From Taudactylus pleione (lineage: Eukaryota; Chordata; Amphibia; Anura; Myobatrachidae): DNA of 64,000 nt. The stretch is taken from contig JAUIMM010000688.1 of NCBI GenBank assembly GCA_031769625.1, positions 191,001-255,000 on the forward strand, read 5' to 3'. The notes below the pieces were generated by a model, which saw only the letters and a list, made by a program, of their open reading frames with translations, ran no database searches and had not been told where the DNA came from. This document shows, piece by piece, positions 54,701-64,000 of this stretch; position 1 is the first letter of the stretch, and every line of letters begins with the position of its first letter. Made by a program: the position numbers and the translations under genes.

Positions 54701-56225
54701 AAGGATACTGAATTTAAACCTCTATACGCTCCTGCCTATACCTCCTAAAAACCTGCCTATACCTTCTAAAATTGACGCTATTTGCGTACGCAGTCATAAA
54801 GTAAATAAATGCCTTCAGACCTTGAACATGTGTTCCCAAAGCACAAAGTATTATTCAAGTAAAGTACAGATAGTTACACGCTGTGATCTAAGTACAATTT
54901 AGCGTAAAGAAATTATACAGACCCAAGGTACAGTTATACATACGCACGCGCTCTGGGACCAGTTACCGGCATCCATAAGAAACCTCCATCAACAGCATCA
55001 GCATGAAGACTCCAGATTGGGGTCAGAACACACATATATATACCCTTACAGAACTAGACTATACAATAGAAAAGTTTGGCATGGTTTCATTGGTTCCCAG
55101 TGTGGGTGCATCTGTTACAGGATATTTAAAAGGTTGATTCAAATGGACACAGACCAGCCTCCAACAGCCTTTGTCTCCATTTTCCACCTGCATGCAAATC
55201 TAGGCTGTTAATTTTACAAAGTACATTTTGGTGTTTTAACTCTCTACGGTCCATAAGTTGAGAATGCATGTTGCGATCTTCACACCGATGAAACTGGAAA
55301 GCTGTTGAGAAAGAGCAGATCAGGACAATACCAAACACTGCTTACTTATCATGTATTAAACCTTAGATACCAAATAGCCTTTATTTCACAGCATTTGTAA
55401 TAAATGAATAAAACTTGAATCTTATGCTTTAAAGCTATGGAACCTTTTATGTGAATGTGCAGTGTGTAAGTATTAGGGGTTTGGGTAAAGACGCTAGTTA
55501 GGTTTATCTGATTTGGGGCAGATTTGCATGCATGCAGCTAATAAACAGCTTTCGCATGCAGGATATTGTGCATTCACTAATGTGCGTCGTGTTAACAGCG
55601 CAACTGTGCGTAATGTGCGGTGTTTATGCATGTGATTCTATTTATGATGGATTTAATATATATATACACATATATACATCATTCCTTACTAACATTTTTA
55701 AACTGCAATGCAATGTGTTATTAGTAATGAGATTCACTCTCAAACAGGGTGGAGACCCCCAGCTGTGCTGGTGCCAAACTGACAGTGAAACTAAGGGTTT
55801 TCTTCTGCCTATTTAAAAATTCAATTGTGCAGATCACTGTCTGGGTTATATTTCAATTGCCATAGCTATACCTGCCTACATGTGAGGTTCTTAATTTACG
55901 TGCAAAAACACCCACAGTTCCTGGTGTATTGTTTTTTTCTAATTCCTTTTCTCAAGAAGCTGTTTTTCTAGTTGCTAACTGATACTGTGTTTGTTTTGGT
56001 ATATTTCTATGCAAGGTTGTCCCCAGAATGGGCTTGTATTAAAACATTGCCATATGTACTTAGCTCGTGAGTTGTAACTTAAAATGGCGCTGGACGGCCA
56101 TTCGCAAAATGGCGTCGTGCAGATTCTGATTTTTTAAGATGGAGTCTGGTTGCTATTCGCAAGATGGCGTCGCTCCAAGCTAATTTTACACTGATTCTGT
56201 CTCAGCCACTAAACCAGCTTCGACA
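54701..56225 (-). mobile_element. Insertion with 5-bp duplication, LTR-like
   Basis: The 1,525-bp segment is flanked by CTCCT at 54696-54700 and 56226-56230, inside the 120-bp satellite. On the minus strand it starts TGTCGAAGCTGG and has repeats around CGCCATCTTGCGAATAGC, a TATA-like CATAAAAGG near 55447 and AATAAAGG near 55380. That suggests a retroviral-type LTR read on the minus strand. The other end (CAGTATCCTT) does not have the expected CA, so the class is uncertain. No coding frame of note was seen. Confidence 0.4.
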
Positions 56226-56515
56226 CTCCTCATTACTATACTCCCCTCATATACACATATGGGGTTTTTCCTATATCACTCCTTGGTATCTTCTCTAAGG
56301 CTATTACATCCATCACTCTCCCTGTATCTCACCCCTCTACACATTGCCACCTCATTACTCCCCTCTTATGTACACACACGAGCTTTTTCCTATATCACTC
56401 CATGGTATCCTCTCTAAGGCTATTACATCCATCACTCTCCCTGTATCTCACCCCTCTGTACACATTGCTGCCTCATTGCTCTACTCCCCTCTTATGTACA
56501 CACATGGGCTGTTTT
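56226..56515. repeat. ~120-bp satellite, right block
   Basis: Two to three further units of the 53518-54700 satellite after the insertion. Confidence 0.85.
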
Positions 56516-56589
56516 CTTTTCTTTATACACTGACGAACATCCTTAACCTGTCACCATAAAAATCTTACATACACCTCTTACAACTATAA

Positions 56590-57250
56590 TTATCCCTCTC
56601 TCTTGCTTCTATTAGCTGGTGACATAGGTCCAAATCCAGGCCCCACTCATAACCAAATATACATCCAGCAAACCTCATAAACGTCATGTTTCTCCCATCA
56701 CCCTCCCAGTCACTATAATGTGCCTTATGGAATGCTGCTCTGTCTGCAACAGCTTTACATCCATCCATGACCAACAAACAACCTCAACCTTCTGGCGATA
56801 ACAGAAACATGGCTCACACAATCAGACACTCCCTCCCCTGCAGCACTGTCACACGGTGACTACACGTCACACACACCTTCAGGCCTGGTAATAGTAAAGG
56901 AGGAGGGGTAGGAATATTACTGTCCCAATCTATCACATACACAGTTCTCCCACAGATACCATCACTCACATTGACATAATTTGTACATTCTATCAGGACT
57001 GTCACCCATTTCTCTCTGCGTGTTGCTGTCTGTCGCCCACCTGGGCCACCACAATAATTTCTGTTACATATTTCTGCCTGGCTCCCTCACTTCCTATCCT
57101 CAGACATCTCCACCATCATCACGGGTGATTTCAGTATCGCTACTTACAGTCCACAATCACCTCATGCCTCCAAGCTACTCTCTGTAGCCTCCTCTCTCAG
57201 CTTTTCCCAATGGTCTCCTCTACTCATCAGGAGGGTCACTGCCTTGTTCT
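56590..57250 (+). pseudogene. LINE (L2/Rex-like) endonuclease remnant
   Basis: Scattered plus-strand frames give LLLLAGDIGPNPGPT (from about 56606), NLLAITETWLTQSDTPSP (near 56785), and later the segment equivalent to ITGDFS. These are landmarks of the apurinic-type endonuclease that starts ORF2 in L2, CR1 and Rex retrotransposons. The GDIGPNPGP motif resembles 2A translation-skipping peptides known in some of these elements. Many stops and shifts show it is dead, and the reverse transcriptase part is missing. Confidence 0.75.
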
Positions 57251-57654
57251 GCTAGCACCAAGGAAGAACTAAAAGAGGTTGTCTGTCATTGATGCACATG
57301 TATAATATATAACTTATTGTTAGCTGTAACCTGTATACATTATATGCAGTCAGTGATATATTAAAGGAAAGAGAATTAGAAATGTGAATATAGAATGAAG
57401 CATGTGTAATAAGGAAATTCTGAGCCGTACGGCCCTACCATTAATTGCTCATATTTATGTTATATATACGTGTCTTTCTCACTTCTTGTATATCATTATA
57501 TATTGAGATAATAAATTCTTAATCCCTCAATATTGATCAGTGTTTTATTCTCTGTACTCTTATGTCTATTTATATCACATTCATTGGTGATCCCAAAACA
57601 TATTACATAGAGAATATCATCTGATTCCTTTTATAGTACAGACAAATTAGCCAG
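57251..57654. other. AT-rich spacer, nothing recognised
   Basis: No gene or transposon was identified. It precedes the 75-bp satellite. Confidence 0.4.
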
Positions 57655-58061
57655 TGTATTAAGTTTTGTACAGTGTATCTCTTATTATAATCGTCATATA
57701 GTTCCTGTATCTACTCTGCAACTCATATACACTCTGTGGTGTCTACAATGTATCTTTTATTATAATCCTCATATGTATACTGTATCTATTCTGCAGCTCT
57801 TATACACTCTGTGGTGTCTACAATGTATCATTTATTATAATCCTCATATGTATACTGTATCTATTCTGCAGCTCATATACACTCCGTGGTCTCTACAAAG
57901 TATCTTTTATTATAATCATATGTATACTGTATCTATTCTGCAGCTCATATACACTCTGTGGTGTCTACAATGTATCATTTATTATACTCCTCTTTTGTAT
58001 ACTGTATCTATTCTGCAGCTCATATACACTCCGTGGTGTCTACAATTACAATGTATCTTGT
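57655..58061. repeat. 75-bp satellite, left block
   Basis: About five units contain TGTATCTATTCTGCAGCTCA, TATACACTCTGTGGTGTCTA and CAATGTATCTTTTATTATAA. The array is split by DIRS-C and resumes at 62377. Confidence 0.9.
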
Positions 58062-58345
58062 GTGATGCTCTGAAAGTTTCAGGTGTGTTCAGAATGCTTT
58101 GTTGGTCGATTTCCCTGTGTTCAGATAGGACACACCGTGACAGAGAGGCAAGCCTGTATTCCCCTTTTGCAGACACAAGGACCAGTCAGGAGGGAAAGGT
58201 TGAATGCAATTTTATGGTAACCAATCAAAGATTAACAATTAACACAGGAAATGTTTACCATTCACAGATTGAATGGTGAGGGCGGTCGAGCCATCCTAGT
58301 TATAGAGGATGTCGAACCGGCACCTAAATCAAATCATCATCAAGC

Positions 58346-58980
58346 ATTAAAGTGTCTTTGGCTGTTTTTCCCCCTCTCTGACCTGTGGGTGGATCACATG
58401 GCGGGGGTCTGGCAATCGCCAGATAGGAGGTATCCCCATTCCCTGAGGGTCATTGCAAGTCATAAGAATCACCTCATGGGGTGGATTCTCATGTTACTCG
58501 GCTGCTTAAGAGCGCTGCTACGCCTCCTATCCCTGCTCTGACGGATATGTAGGTGGTAACTTTGCCTGAAATAAATATATTCGCTTTCAGGGGCTGTTGC
58601 CTGTCCAACTATGGCTATCGCATGGGTGGCTAATGCTATTGAGTGCTGGGCTCATGCATTTGTAGAGCTTTTTCCCTCAAAAACTTCTGGCGATTAGATG
58701 TCTTTTGTTGCTCACATATAAACTGCAGTTTCATATGTTGGAGTAACACCATTGGATGCCAGTCTCCTAACCTTCAGGGTTTCGGCTGCGTCTGTACCTG
58801 CCGCCATACCTTATAGCTGCGCTCAGGGATGGCAGAAGTGGACTCCAAGATAGGTCTTAAAAATGGATACCCTATCTTGGGGAGATCTTGTTTGGTCCTG
58901 ACCTTGACAAGATTGTAGCACAGTATCACAAACCGCAAATTTCCACCTTCACCTACTCCCACTACAATGCCTCAGACTAA
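58346..58980 (+). pseudogene. DIRS-C gag-like remnant
   Basis: Sequence around 58370-58430 (CTGACCTGTGGGTGGATCAC) parallels DIRS-B 31750-31800. Around 58610-58930 it parallels the AMERWADALE to LPYNGQVLFGPALD region, for example GGTGGCTAATGCTATTGAG and TTGGTCCTGACCTTGACAAG. Reading frames are broken throughout. Confidence 0.65.
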
Positions 58981-59099
58981 ATCTGTTAAGTCTTTTTGTC
59001 TTCAGGGACAGCCTAAAGGCCGGTCTTTTCCTAGGTTGTCGGCCTCCATGAGAGCCGCCATATCCAGTACCGAGCAGACCTGGACATCCAGACGACTTG

Positions 59100-59960
59100 C
59101 TTCTAAACCTAAGGTTGAACCTTCAGCCTGATGGGACAGGTCTTCATCTGGGGGATCCCAGAGTGACATACCGACTTTTTTTCAGTTCACCCAGTGCTGG
59201 TGTCAAGTCACCATAGATGCTTGGGTAAAAGTTGACGTCTCTCACGGGTACACCCTCTCATTGTTCAGACGGCCTCCCCACATGTTTTGCCACACAGGCC
59301 CTTCAGATCCGAACAAGGCCTTACAGATCCAGAAAGCTATACAGTTCTTTGGGTGAGCAGGCGTGTTTATGCCAATCTCAGCAAGGCACTGGTTATTCAA
59401 CTTTCTTTCTGGTGCAGAGGCTGATTGGTCCTCATTGGCCTATCCTCTATCTCAAATCCCTAAACCAGTTCCTATAAGGTGCCTAAGCTCAGGAGGAAAC
59501 CCCTACGCTCCATCATCTGAGATTTGGAACCTGGGGACTTTCTGGTATCGCTGAATGTTCATGACACGTAGCTATAGAGCCCTCTCATCAGTGTTAGCTC
59601 AGGTTGGCTGTGCCACAGCAGCACTTCCAATTTTCGGGCTCTGCCCTTTGGACTGTCCACAGCCCCACCGGGGTTTACCAGATTTGTGGCTTTCATAACA
59701 GCCCACCGGGTCAGGGTATCCGACTGCTCCGGTATCTGGATGGCATCCTGCTCTTGGCAGGATCACCAAGGTACTTTAAAGTCATTTCAAGTTAACCATT
59801 GCTTTCCTTCAGAAGCACAAATGGTTAATCAACTGGGAAAAAGAACTCCCTGATTCCCTGACAAGGTATGATTCATCTGGGAGCCCTGCTGTATTCTCAG
59901 AATCTGAGAATTCTTTGGACATAAGACAAGATCTCCACTCCAACTACGAGTGCGCGGATG
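59100..59960 (+). pseudogene. DIRS-C reverse transcriptase remnant
   Basis: Frames include TGPSDPNKALQIQKA-like sequence near 59290, FFLVQRLIGPHWPILYLKSL (to 59477) and LLRYLDGILLLAGSPRYF (near 59730). The catalytic YLDD is YLDG, losing the second Asp. Several frame changes are present. Confidence 0.75.
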
Positions 59961-60059
59961 TATAAACAGTCGACAAGTGTCATTACACTCTGTAATGCAC
60001 ATTCTGGAATCCAGGGTGTCTAACCTCGACAGGGTTGAATATGCTCAGTTCCATTCCAG

Positions 60060-60960
60060 GCCTTTGCACGATCTGATCCTCTCCAGATGGAACGGGTTTC
60101 TCCATCGGATCACTGTTCAGACCATGATGCTCTCTCCAGAGGTGTGTTGGGTCTCTATCTGGGTGGCTATGGCCATCTCATCCAGAGAAATCCTTACAAC
60201 GGACGCCAGTCTCTGGGGTGCAGTGTCTGGTCCACATTCCTTTCAGGCCAGTTGGACGTCTGTCTATTCCGCCCTGCCAATTAACTTGTTGGAACTTTAA
60301 GCTGTCTTGGGCCCTCACTCTGGCCTAACACATACTTCACGGTAAACCTGTAAAGGTTCAGTCCGATAAAGTCACAACAGTGGCTTACATCTAGGAGACA
60401 CTGGTCGTTGGGCAGCAATGACAAGAATGTCACATTCTGCAATAGTCCAATGGTCTCCTCCCGGCCATCTCTGCAGTGTTCATTCCGGGAGTTCTCCATT
60501 GGGAAGTGGGCTTCCTCAGCCGTCACGACGTGCATCCTGAGGACTAGTCTCTTCTCCAAGAGTGCTTTCAATTCCTAATGAGCAGAAGGGGCCTCCCACA
60601 GGTGGTGCTCATGACCTTCTGACTCTGTCACACACTGCTGGTGTTAGAGTCCGGAACTAGAGGTGCTGCAGCAACCTTCGGTGATGTGTTGTCGGTGAAG
60701 TGGACCTTCCACTTTGTGTACCTGTTTCCTTCGGTCTCCCTTCTTCCTTAAGGTCTTCGGAAGTTCAATCGAGATGGAGGTACTCTCCTGCTGGTGCCTC
60801 CAGATTGCCCCAGACGCCACTGGCTGGTACTTAGATTCTCGGAGTCTCCCCATCGATGCTCCGTTCCTGCTGCCTCAATATCCAGATCTGTTGTCTCAGG
60901 GTCCTCGCCTTTCCCTGGTCAGGGATCATTTGTCTTTGACTGCGTCCCTACTATGGTCGT
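60060..60960 (+). pseudogene. DIRS-C RNase H and methylase-like remnant
   Basis: The frame to 60300 has ILTTDASLWGAVSGPHSFQA and INLLEL, the RNase H start. Later parts (VQSDK..TVAYI near 60357, FLSRHDVHPED near 60510) are in other frames. The segment near 60770-60960 corresponds to LLVPPDCPRRHWLVLRF-type sequence after RNase H. All are broken. Confidence 0.7.
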
Positions 60961-60999
60961 AAGGCTTCTCTGACTCTATCATCGTCGGGATGTTTCCAG

Positions 61000-61890
61000 C
61001 GCGTAGGCCAATTTTTGCTGGGATTTACCAAAGACTGTAGCATGCATAATTCTTATGGTATCGTACCTGTAGCTACGATCCTCAGATGTTTAGGATTTCC
61101 AGAAGTTCTGGCATTCCTTCCAGCTGGCTTAGGTATCGCCCTCTGCCTGGCCTTCCTGAAAGTGCGGGTCTCTGCACTGTCAGTTTCGCTCAGATGTGGA
61201 ATTGCTCCACTCTCGGGTATCCAAACCCTCCTTCAAGGTGTTTTCTTAATTCTACCTCCCTTTATCCCCACTGGGGGCTCCTTGGGATTTGGCAGTGGTT
61301 CTTTGTGTCCTCCTGTGGTCTCCATTTGAACCACTAGCTTTAATAGCCCTTACGTGGTTTATGGCTTAGACTCTCTTTCATTTGGCATTTGCTTCTGCCA
61401 GGAGAGTGTCGGATTTGGGAGCATTCTCATGTGGCTCCCTCTTCTGGATATTTCACCAAGACAGGGTTGTGAGTCGCACTTACCCTGTGTTTCTTCCTAA
61501 AGTGGCTTTTAAGTTTTATATTATTCAGGAACTTCTTGTACTGACATTTCAGTCTCCAGTCCAGGGGTGGCCATATTGACTGTGGTCTGGCCTCTTCGGA
61601 TTTACGTGGTCCGTTCAAGTTCCTTCAGGACATCAGACTCCTTATTTGTAGTCGATGAAGTTCACTGTAACGGATGGCCGGCCGATAAACTGAAATTACC
61701 CAGATGGCACATGTTTTGGTTAATGCTTATTCTACTCGGGCTGTGGGCCCCTCATGGGCAGCTCGCTGTGGCGCCTCGGCTGTTCTGCCTTGCAAGGTGG
61801 CCACGTGGTCTTCTGTCCACACCTTTCTTAGGTTCTATGTATTGGATTCCTTTCCCTCTCAGGATGCTTCCTTTTGGGCGACTCATTCTC
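61000..61890 (+). pseudogene. DIRS-C tyrosine recombinase remnant
   Basis: The frame around 61382-61579 has FASARRVSDLGAFSCGSLFW, the first catalytic Arg motif. Sequence near 61730-61860 corresponds to the His-x-x-Arg and terminal Tyr region but in changing frames. It is inactive. Confidence 0.7.
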
Positions 61891-61928
61891 TCATCACAGG
61901 AGCGTCCCCACCCTTATAAGGACTGCTT

Positions 61929-62376
61929 TAGGGCATCCCCAAGGTCAACCCTGTGGACCTCCTATGGACTCTGAAGAAGAAAATGAGAGATATGGTTAGA
62001 ATTTACCCTTGTTATCTCTCTTTCTTTGAAGTCCATAGGGTCCACAGGGCACCCGCCCTGGTGCACCTGGCTTCATACGGGCTGTGTTACTGGTCACCGG
62101 TTTCCCGTCTCCTTCTCTGTGAGTGTGGTTCTTGAGTTTTCCAGTCTTCTCTCTCTTTCTTTCTTCCTCAGGCCTTTGGCTACTTACAAACTGAGGTGCC
62201 TCTGGCTTAGGAGCGGGATTATAGGGAGAGTGGACCCAGTGCATCCTTAGAGCTAAAAGCTTAACTGCGTGGTGCCCGGATTTGGTTCCCAACCTATAAC
62301 CCCAAGATCAACCCTGTGGACCCTATGGACTTCGGAGAAAAAGAGATAACAAGGGTAAGTTCTTACCATATCTCTA
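61929..62376 (+). repeat. DIRS-C internal complementary region and right ITR
   Basis: ATGAGAGATATGGTTAGAAT (61983-62002) is the near complement of the right end GGTAAGTTCTTACCATATCT at 62354-62373. The right inverted repeat resembles DIRS-B 43940-44138. Confidence 0.75.
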
Positions 62377-63424
62377 ATTTTTATTATAATCATATGAATA
62401 CTGTATCTATTCTGCAGCTCATATACACTCTGTGGTGTCTACAATGTATAATGTATTATAATCCTCATATGAATGCTGTATCTATTCTGCAGATCCTATA
62501 CACTCCGTGGTGTCTACAATGTATCATTTATTCTACTCATATGTATACTGTATCTATTCTGCAGCTCATTTACATTATGTGGTGTCTACAATGTATCTTT
62601 TATTGTACTCCTCATATGAATACTGTATCTATTCTGCAGCTCATATATACTCCATGGTGTCTATAATGTATCTTGTATTATAATCCTCATATGTATACTG
62701 TTTCTATTCTGCAGCTCATATACACTCCATCGTGTCTACAATGTATCATTTATTATACTCATATGTATTCTGTATCTATTCTGCAGCTCATATAAACTCT
62801 GCGGTGTCTACAATGTATCTTTTATTATAATCCTCATATGTATACTGTATCTATTCTGCAGCTCATATACACTCTGTGGTTACTACAATGTATATTTTAT
62901 TATAATCTTCATATGAATACTGTATCTATTCTGCCGCTCATATACACTACGTGGTGTCTACAATGTATCATTTATTATACTCATATGAATACTGTATCTA
63001 TTCTGCAGCTCATATACTCTCCGTGGTGTCTACAATGTATAATTTATTATACTCCTCATATGTATTCTGTATCTATTCTGCAGCTCATATACACTCCGTG
63101 GTGTCTACAATGTATCTTTTATTATAATCCTCATATGAATACTGTATCTATTCTGCAGCTCATATACACTCTGTGGTGTCTACAATGTATAATTTATTAT
63201 ACTCCTGATATGAATACTGTATCTATTCTGCAGCTCATATACTCTCCGTGGTGTCTACAATGTATAATTTATTATACTCCTCATATGTATTCTGTATCTA
63301 TTCTGCAGCTCATATAAACTCTGTTGTGTCTACAATGTATCTTTTATTATAATCCTCATATGAATACTGTATCTATTCTGCAGCTCATATACACTACGTG
63401 GTGTCTACATTGTATCATTTATCA
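62377..63424. repeat. 75-bp satellite, middle block
   Basis: About fourteen units of the satellite described at 57655, with 60-75-bp length variants. Each contains a TCTATTCTGCAG stretch. Confidence 0.9.
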
Positions 63425-63731
63425 GGGCTGAAACTAGGATATCTGTCACCCGGTGCAAGGCAGCAATTTTGCGCCCCCTCCCTTCCTGTACCTGAAGTTT
63501 GTCCTTGCTCGTCCATGTGGATGGCTGGCATAAACCCCCTGGCAATGAGCATAAACCCCCTGGCCAGTAAGGACCTCTAGCATTTGTCTCCTCTTTGGCG
63601 GCGGCCATTTTTGGATGGCCGTTTTCTGAGTCTGCAGCCCCCAAGCCACCTTGAGTCAGCTTTTTTCACCCCCTGCAATCTGGCACCCGGTGCACGTGCA
63701 CCTCTAGCCCCCCCCTAGTTGCAGCCCTGCA
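63425..63731. mobile_element. Small hAT-like MITE
   Basis: Termini CAGGGCTGAAACTAG and, reverse complemented, CAGGGCTGCAACTAG are inverted repeats. CATTTAT flanks it on both sides (7 bp matching, with an eighth mismatched base), close to the 8-bp duplication of hAT elements. It interrupts the 75-bp satellite and has no gene. Confidence 0.75.
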
Positions 63732-64000
63732 TTTATTATATTCCTCATATGTATACTGTATCTATTCTGCAGCTCATATACACTCTGTGGTGTCTACAAT
63801 GTATCATTTATTATATTCCTCATATATATACTACATCTATTCTGCAGCTCATATACACTCTGTGGTGTCTACAATATATCATTTATTATAATCCTCATAT
63901 GTATACTGTGTCTATTCTGCAGCTCATATACACTCCGTGGTGTCTACAGTGTATCATTTATTATATTCCTCATATGTATTCTGTATCTATTCTGCAGCTC
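63732..64000. repeat. 75-bp satellite, right block, cut by window end
   Basis: About four units of the 75-bp repeat continue to the edge of the window. Confidence 0.9.

Larger units (their letters stand above)
58062..62376 (+). mobile_element. DIRS-C, heavily decayed DIRS element
   Basis: A third DIRS copy inserted in the 75-bp satellite between ATGTATCTT and TTATTATAAT. Gag-like, RT, RNase H and recombinase remnants follow in order, ending with the internal complementary region (about 61929-62042) and the right inverted repeat. The left terminus expected from that region (TTTCTTCTTCAGAGTCC) is absent, so the 5' end is truncated or replaced; 58062-58345 is unassigned. It is more degenerate than DIRS-B and has no long intact frame. 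Confidence 0.8.

Noticed and set aside
1..64000. tRNA, rRNA or known small RNA genes
   Set aside because: No cloverleaf with A and B boxes, and no ribosomal or snRNA sequence, was recognised by eye. A tRNAscan or Rfam search would be needed to exclude small ones.

Overview
The window looks like nuclear DNA from a vertebrate with a large, repeat-rich genome, most likely a frog or toad (anuran). The main reason is two copies of an amphibian-type KRAB/C2H2 zinc finger gene (the gastrula/oocyte zinc finger family), with split exons, canonical splice sites, an acidic repeat exon and a long last exon of fingers joined by HTGEKP linkers. The transposon mix (DIRS tyrosine-recombinase retrotransposons, a chromodomain Ty3/gypsy element, hAT, mariner, an L2/Rex-like LINE and many hairpin MITEs) agrees with this. 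There is no bacterial-style gene organisation. Species cannot be fixed from the sequence alone.

Layout. 1-215: end of a hairpin MITE. About 225-4815: a decayed minus-strand DIRS element (DIRS-A) carrying a solo LTR at 2461-3657. 5100-15110: a minus-strand zinc finger gene (ZNF-M): acidic exon, linker exon, frameshifted KRAB exon, upstream exon and a probable noncoding first exon at 14988. Its introns hold 117-bp and 66-bp tandem repeats, a mariner MITE and a 5.6-kb array of (TAA)n/(CAA)n blocks with a 28-bp core that reverses orientation several times. Its finger exon lies off the left edge. 15050-15400: a GC-box/CCAAT-box segment with a splice donor facing each way, the probable shared promoter of ZNF-M and of a plus-strand gene (ZNF-P). 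15400-27980: presumed intron 1 of ZNF-P, filled with a 7-kb hAT element with broken transposase, several multi-hairpin MITEs, a second non-autonomous hAT and minisatellites. 27980-29684: four ZNF-P exons. 30078-44138: a 14-kb plus-strand DIRS element (DIRS-B) interrupted by a minus-strand chromodomain gypsy element, followed by partial duplication of the composite. 45020-51262: a 61-bp minisatellite of about 100 units. 51482-52751: the ZNF-P finger exon, about 13 fingers with an internal frame break. 53500-64000: 120-bp and 75-bp satellites, an LTR-like insertion, a LINE endonuclease remnant, a strongly decayed DIRS-C (58062-62376) and a small MITE.

How it fits together. ZNF-M and ZNF-P are head-to-head paralogues that would encode nuclear DNA-binding proteins with a KRAB-type N-terminus. 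Both look damaged as written: a 4-bp deletion in the ZNF-M KRAB exon, and a 287-bp out-of-frame duplication in the ZNF-P finger exon plus a diverged KRAB box. Most of the remaining sequence is transposon or satellite DNA within or around their introns. No complete, undamaged autonomous transposon was seen. The most useful observations are a minisatellite that multiplies an in-frame splice donor, a coding repeat that multiplies a sumoylation-type motif, the chain-of-hairpins MITEs, and the gypsy/DIRS composite with a solo LTR that appears chimeric.
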